From Prevotellaceae bacterium (lineage in GTDB: Bacteria > Bacteroidota > Bacteroidia > Bacteroidales > UBA932), in contig JAIRXY010000020.1 in NCBI GenBank assembly GCA_031268055.1, forward strand, positions 1-8,495: DNA of 8,495 nt, in the 5' to 3' direction. Shown here piece after piece: positions 4,677 through 8,495 of this stretch. Positions within the stretch are counted from its first letter, which is position 1; each line of letters starts with the position of its first letter. The notes below the pieces were generated by a model. That model saw nothing but the letters and a program-made list of their open reading frames with translations, was not told the DNA's origin and made no database searches. A program made the translations under genes and the position numbers.

Positions 4677-7268
4677 TTAGAACGGTAGGCCGATGTTGAA
4701 GTGAATGTTGCTACCGCTTGGGCTGGTTGCTCCGGGTGTTTTGTCGAAGCCGTAGCCCCAGTCAACGCCCAGCAGCCCAATCATAGGCAGCATGAGGCGC
4801 ACGCCAATGCCGGCGGAGCGCTTTAGCGAAAATGGGCTGAAAGATTTTATGTCCGACCATGCGTTGCCAGCCTCAAAGAACACCAAGCCGTATATGGTCG
4901 ATTGCGGCGAGAGGATGAATGGGTAGCGCAGCTCCACCGTAAACTTGTCGTAAACGTTGGCAATTTGCACGCCGTTGGTAGCAACCGGCGTGAGCGAGCT
5001 GTTTTTGTACCCGCGCAGTCCGATGGTTTCAATGCCGTAGAGGTTGTATCCTCCCAGACCGTCGCCGCCCACATCGAAGCCCTCGAAAGGCGAGTAGCCC
5101 AAATCTTTGTTGAAGTATCCAAGGTAGCCAAACTGCGTTTTGAGCGCAAACACAAAATCTCCCGCAATCTGGTTAAACCACGTCAAGCGGAACGACCACT
5201 TGTGGTACTCAATCCACCTGTATTTCTCCTGGTCTGTCAGGTTGGGATCGGTGTAGTTGAGGCCGTTGAGCAGCGAGTAGGGGGGCGTAATTTGCAGCCC
5301 TATGGACAGCTCGGAGCCGCGCCGGGGGTAAATGATTTGGTCGGTTGAGTTGCGCCCCAGCACCGTTTTTATGCTGAGGTTGTTCGATATGCCGTTGGTA
5401 AAGATGAACTGCCCCGTCCAGTTGTTGAGCCTGTACTGCTGGTAGTCGATGGAGTTGTACAGCGTGAAGTAGGTGTCGGGCCACTTGAGGCGCTGCCCCA
5501 GCCCCACGGAGGCTCCCAGCACCGACATGCTCATGTCGCCTGTTTGGTAAAAGTAGACGCTGTTGTTTTGGTTGGTGTAGTATAGCGACACTGATAGCGA
5601 TTGCGGTTTTCGTCCGCCAAACCACGGCTCGGTAAATCCAAGGCTGATGGCCTTGTAGTACGACCCGTTGGTTTGTCCGCGAATGGTAAGGGTTTGGTTG
5701 TCGCCCGAAGGCAGCGGCTTCCACGCGCTTTTGTCGAAAATGTTGCCCATAGAGAAGTTGGTAAGCCTCAGCCCGATGGTGCCCACAAACATGCCCGCGC
5801 CCCATCCGCCCGAAAGCTCTATCTGGTCGTTGGGTTTTTCCTCCACAACGTAGGTGATGTCTACGGTTTCGTCTGCCTGATTGGGGTTGAGCTTAGGCTC
5901 CAGCTTTTCCGGGTCGAAGTGCCCCATTTGCGCCAGCTCGCGGACGGAGCGGATGATTTGCGTTTTGCTGAACAAATCGCCCGGCCGCGTCCATATTTCA
6001 CGGCGAATGACGTGCTCGTTGGTTTTGGTGTTGCCCTGTATAAAAATGTTGTTGATGGTGGCCTGCTTGCCCTCGTATATGCGTATCTCCATGTCTACCG
6101 AATCGCCGTCGATGCGCACCTCGGTAGGCTGAATGTTGAAGAAGAGGTAGCCCTCGTCCATGTACAGGGTGGTTACCGAGTTGTTTTCGTCGGTGCGCAG
6201 GTTTTTGTCTAACGCCATCATGTCGTACACATCGCCCTTGCGCAGCCGCAGGACGTTGGCCAAAAATTCCGACGGGTAGCGCGTGTTGCCCACCCACGAT
6301 ATGTTGCGGAAGTAGTACTTTCGGCCTTCGTACACCTTAAACTTCAGCCCCACGCGCTTGTCGCTGATAACCCACATGGAGTCGCTCAGGATGGCGGCGT
6401 CGCGGTAGCCCCGTTCGTTGTAGTAGTCCAAGATGTGCTGCCTGTCCTCGTCCAGCTTTTTTTCGATATACTTGGTCGAGCGCCAAAACGTGTACCACCG
6501 CTTGCGGTGCACCTCCTTCATTGCGCCGCGCAGCTTCGCGTTGCTTATCTGCGAGTTTCCCTCAAACTCTATTTCGGCAACGCGCACTTTGCTGTTCTTG
6601 TTCACCTCAAATACCACGCGCACGCCGTTGCCGATGCTGGTATCGGGGATAACGGTGGCGCTTACCTCCACGTTTCGGTTTCCCTTTTCGTAGTAAAAAC
6701 GCTTGATGATGTCAATGCAGGCGCTCTTGAGGTGCTCCGAGTACTCGCTGCCGCGCCGGATGTGCAGCGAGCCTTGCAAGTCCTCCTTCTCGCCTTTTTT
6801 CACCCCCTTAATATCGTAGCTGAGGATGCGGGAGCGCTCTTCGAGGTAGATGTCCAGCACCATTTTGTCGCCCACAACCTTAGCCGCCGACAGCTTGACG
6901 TAGGAGAACATTCCGTTAGCCCAAAACTTTTTGATGGCCTGCGAAATCTGGTCACTCGGAACGGTAATGGTATCTCCCCGCGAAAAGCCTGAGATGTTGA
7001 TAATTTGGTCGGAGTTGTAGTACTTCACGCCCGATACGGTAATGTCGGAAACTACATATTTTTTTGGAGACGCATAGTCTCTGGAGAGCAACACCTCGCT
7101 CGCCGCTTCTTCCTGCACCTGCGGGTTGACCTCCTGAGCAGCGCCGGCCGCGCTGTCTACCACAACATCAACACCTTCGCCAACGCTGTCGGCGCTACCC
7201 GTAGCCTGTCCCCAGCCGGAAAAAGGTATGGCAAGGAGCACGCATATCACTAAAAATTTATCCAACAT
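4677..7268 (-). CDS. bamA: BamA, outer-membrane protein assembly factor (Omp85 family)
   Basis: This 863-residue protein inserts beta-barrel proteins into the outer membrane as the core of the BAM complex. It has a signal peptide (about 1-20, ending SGWG, then Gln, so not a lipoprotein); an unusual Val/Ala/Glu-rich acidic linker (about 21-70); five predicted POTRA domains (about 72-145, 146-226, 227-316, 317-400, 401-478); and a C-terminal 16-strand barrel (about 483-863). In the barrel I see the TEPWFGGRKP segment (546-555), the loop-6 motif IGLRGY (749-754, equivalent to VRGF/Y) and a terminal aromatic beta-signal ending NIHFNIGLPF. POTRA3 carries the extended RWYTFWRSTKYIEKKLDEDR stretch typical of Bacteroidota. 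Length suits Bacteroidota BamA, longer than the roughly 800 residues of E. coli. The start gives a good signal peptide and lies 40 bases after uppS; two OmpH chaperones follow. The leader is AT-rich without Shine-Dalgarno. Confidence 0.96.
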   Translation of the reverse strand: MLDKFLVICVLLAIPFSGWGQATGSADSVGEGVDVVVDSAAGAAQEVNPQVQEEAASEVLLSRDYASPKKYVVSDITVSGVKYYNSDQIINISGFSRGDTITVPSDQISQAIKKFWANGMFSYVKLSAAKVVGDKMVLDIYLEERSRILSYDIKGVKKGEKEDLQGSLHIRRGSEYSEHLKSACIDIIKRFYYEKGNRNVEVSATVIPDTSIGNGVRVVFEVNKNSKVRVAEIEFEGNSQISNAKLRGAMKEVHRKRWYTFWRSTKYIEKKLDEDRQHILDYYNERGYRDAAILSDSMWVISDKRVGLKFKVYEGRKYYFRNISWVGNTRYPSEFLANVLRLRKGDVYDMMALDKNLRTDENNSVTTLYMDEGYLFFNIQPTEVRIDGDSVDMEIRIYEGKQATINNIFIQGNTKTNEHVIRREIWTRPGDLFSKTQIIRSVRELAQMGHFDPEKLEPKLNPNQADETVDITYVVEEKPNDQIELSGGWGAGMFVGTIGLRLTNFSMGNIFDKSAWKPLPSGDNQTLTIRGQTNGSYYKAISLGFTEPWFGGRKPQSLSVSLYYTNQNNSVYFYQTGDMSMSVLGASVGLGQRLKWPDTYFTLYNSIDYQQYRLNNWTGQFIFTNGISNNLSIKTVLGRNSTDQIIYPRRGSELSIGLQITPPYSLLNGLNYTDPNLTDQEKYRWIEYHKWSFRLTWFNQIAGDFVFALKTQFGYLGYFNKDLGYSPFEGFDVGGDGLGGYNLYGIETIGLRGYKNSSLTPVATNGVQIANVYDKFTVELRYPFILSPQSTIYGLVFFEAGNAWSDIKSFSPFSLKRSAGIGVRLMLPMIGLLGVDWGYGFDKTPGATSPSGSNIHFNIGLPF

Positions 7269-7308
7269 TTATATATTTAATTTGTCCAAACTTTGGTTCC
7301 TCATTGTG

Positions 7309-8043
7309 CTACTCTTCGGTTACGCGGCCAAACCGTCGCTCGCGCTTCTGAAATTCTTTTATTGCCTCTGCAAAATGCTGCTTTCCGAAATCCGGCCACA
7401 GCACCGGCGTGAAGTACAGCTCGCTGTAGGCAATTTGCCAGATTAAAAAGTTGCTCACGCGCAGGTCGCCGCCCGTTCTTATAAAGAGGTCGGGGTCGGG
7501 CATGCCGGATGTGCTGAGGTACGACGCCAGCAGCGCCTCGTTTACGTCGGCGGAGCGCAGCTTGCCCGCCTCCGTGTCGCGGCACATTTGCCTTACGGCG
7601 GCGGTAATATCCCACCGTCCGCTGTAGCTCAGGGCGACAACCAGCGTAAGGCCTGTATTTTTTTCGGTTGACCGTATGATACCCTTCAGCTTGTCCTGCA
7701 CTTTTTGGGGCAGCGTCAAGATGTTGCCGATGGTAGTAAACTTAATGTTGTTGCGGTTGAGCGTTGGCTCCTCCTTGTCGATAGCGTCAACCAGCAGCGA
7801 CATAAGCGCATTTACCTCAATCTTAGGGCGCGCCCAGTTCTCGGTAGAAAAAGCGTACAGCGTAAGGAACTTTACGCCCTGCTCTGCCGCGGCCTCAACG
7901 ACAGCCCGCACAGCCTCCACTCCGCTCCGGTGCCCAAACATGCGCTGCAAGCTGCGCCGCTTTGCCCAGCGCCCGTTGCCATCCATGATGACAGCAACGT
8001 GTTGAGGTATGTTGTGTTCTTGTTGAGTATGCTGCTCGGCCAT
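7309..8043 (-). CDS. uppS: Isoprenyl transferase (undecaprenyl diphosphate synthase)
   Basis: This 244-residue cytosolic cis-prenyltransferase is expected to add eight isopentenyl units to farnesyl diphosphate, giving the C55 carrier lipid precursor for peptidoglycan and surface polysaccharides. All family regions are present: HVAVIMDGNGRWA (15-27, catalytic Asp21), GHRSG (37-41), YAFSTENWARP (63-73), SYSGRWD (139-145) and the C-terminal block PDLFIRTGGDLRVSNFL (185-200 area) with WQIAYSELYF (202-211). Where E. coli has His in GGEHRISNF this protein has Leu (GGDLRVSNF); that site varies between bacteria, so activity is still expected. Length is normal for the family. It starts nine bases after the DUF6089-like gene across a seven-A run and ends 40 bases before bamA, consistent with tight co-transcription. 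Product chain length cannot be proven from sequence. Confidence 0.96.
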   Translation of the reverse strand: MAEQHTQQEHNIPQHVAVIMDGNGRWAKRRSLQRMFGHRSGVEAVRAVVEAAAEQGVKFLTLYAFSTENWARPKIEVNALMSLLVDAIDKEEPTLNRNNIKFTTIGNILTLPQKVQDKLKGIIRSTEKNTGLTLVVALSYSGRWDITAAVRQMCRDTEAGKLRSADVNEALLASYLSTSGMPDPDLFIRTGGDLRVSNFLIWQIAYSELYFTPVLWPDFGKQHFAEAIKEFQKRERRFGRVTEE

Positions 8044-8052
8044 ATTTTTTTG

Positions 8053-8495
8053 CTACTTCGTTTCATGACAGCACCCCTTTTCGGATAGCTGATAGGTAAG
8101 GTAAACTCCAATGTAAGAAATCCAGTCTTTGTTGTTGAGCGCTTTTCCCGATGTACCCTGCACGTTTTCCCAGCCATCCAGATTGTCGTTAAATGTTTTT
8201 CGAAACGTCCACTCGGCGCCCAGCGTAAAGCGGTACGCAATGCGATACCTTGCGCCCACGGCAATGGGAAACTGCACAAAAGGCGCTCCCCTGCTGTAGC
8301 CCATGCCTGCACCCAGGGCAAAGTACGGCGAAAATGCCAGCTTCTTCGGGTTGTGCTCCAGCGGATCGTACGGCAGAAAGCCAAACTCCATGCGGGCGTC
8401 TACGTCAAAAAACAGCTGGTTAAATGCGGTAGGCCTTTGGTACGATACGTTGGACATCAGCCTGCCCTTGTAGGTAGCCGGATCTCCCCGAAGAT
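8053..8495 (-). CDS. DUF6089-like outer-membrane beta-barrel protein (C-terminal part)
   Basis: The reading frame is open from the right edge to the TAG at 8053-8055, and upstream codons (LRGDPATYKGRL) precede the ATG at 8455-8457 without a stop, so the true start is outside the window. About 147 residues are visible. They show alternating hydrophobic strands of a small barrel: DARMEFGFLPYD, FSPYFALGAGMGY, FPIAVGARYRIAYRFTLGAEW, then FRKTFNDNLDG and IGVYLTYQLSE near the end. The 'lP.avG.rYri..r..LG.EW.fRKTF.D.LDG' pattern is what I recall for DUF6089, a family of unknown function commonly encoded directly before uppS and bamA in Bacteroidota. Its role is unknown; position suggests envelope biogenesis. 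It ends unusually with a Cys pair and charged tail (EKGCCHETK). The family name rests on memory of motif and context. Confidence 0.8.
   Translation of the reverse strand, partial: LRGDPATYKGRLMSNVSYQRPTAFNQLFFDVDARMEFGFLPYDPLEHNPKKLAFSPYFALGAGMGYSRGAPFVQFPIAVGARYRIAYRFTLGAEWTFRKTFNDNLDGWENVQGTSGKALNNKDWISYIGVYLTYQLSEKGCCHETK

Noticed and set aside
5209..6992. Long overlapping frames within bamA (5209-5805 minus; 5601-6212 and 6435-6992 plus)
   Set aside because: The BamA frame has all POTRA and barrel signatures; these are shadows from GC-biased codons.
7872..8384. Minus-strand 170-residue frame across the uppS/DUF6089 boundary
   Set aside because: Out of frame with both recognised genes and without family signal.
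8455..8457. ATG at 8455-8457 as true start of the DUF6089-like gene
   Set aside because: The frame continues upstream to the window edge with family-like residues, and no signal peptide follows this ATG, as an outer-membrane protein would need.

Overview
This window looks like a chromosomal segment from a member of the Bacteroidota, most likely class Bacteroidia. Four things point there: a C-terminal type IX secretion (T9SS) sorting domain on a surface protein, the gene order DUF6089-like barrel / uppS / bamA / ompH / ompH, the absence of clear Shine-Dalgarno sequences with A/T-rich leaders before most start codons, and the close fit of the BamA, OmpH and phosphoesterase sequences to Bacteroidota forms. 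The DNA is moderately GC-rich in genes and AT-rich between them. The assignment is by recognition only; no search was run.

Layout. Positions 1-2629 (+ strand) hold the 3' part of a large modular cell-surface protein. It has near-identical tandem YDG/MBG-type beta-sandwich repeats, a diverged MBG module, an unassigned region, an Ig-like pre-sorting region and a T9SS type A sorting domain. Its 5' end lies outside the window. Positions 2630-2895 are a non-coding convergent junction with several hairpins, at least one of them a plausible intrinsic terminator, and a four-copy heptanucleotide repeat. Positions 2896-8495 (- strand) hold six genes reading right to left: a DUF6089-like outer-membrane protein (partial, its 5' end off the right edge), uppS, bamA, ompH paralogue A (4114-4632), ompH paralogue B (3429-3980) and a YfcE/MJ0936-type metallophosphoesterase.

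How the genes fit together. The minus-strand cluster is an envelope-biogenesis operon. UppS makes the undecaprenyl carrier used for peptidoglycan and surface glycans. BamA is the core of the outer-membrane protein assembly machine. The two OmpH/Skp-type proteins are predicted periplasmic chaperones that hand unfolded barrels to BamA. The DUF6089-like protein is itself a predicted outer-membrane barrel of unknown role. Gaps of 9, 40, 44, 133 and 38 bases with no clear terminator support co-transcription; the 133-base gap between the ompH genes is where an extra promoter is most likely. The plus-strand surface protein is not part of this pathway, but as a T9SS cargo it needs an outer-membrane translocon.

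I see no CRISPR array, tRNA, rRNA, transposase or prophage gene. I do not see a convincing new system. The most unusual features are the highly similar tandem repeats in the surface protein and the heptamer repeat that supplies the phosphoesterase stop codon and places stops in all three minus-strand frames.
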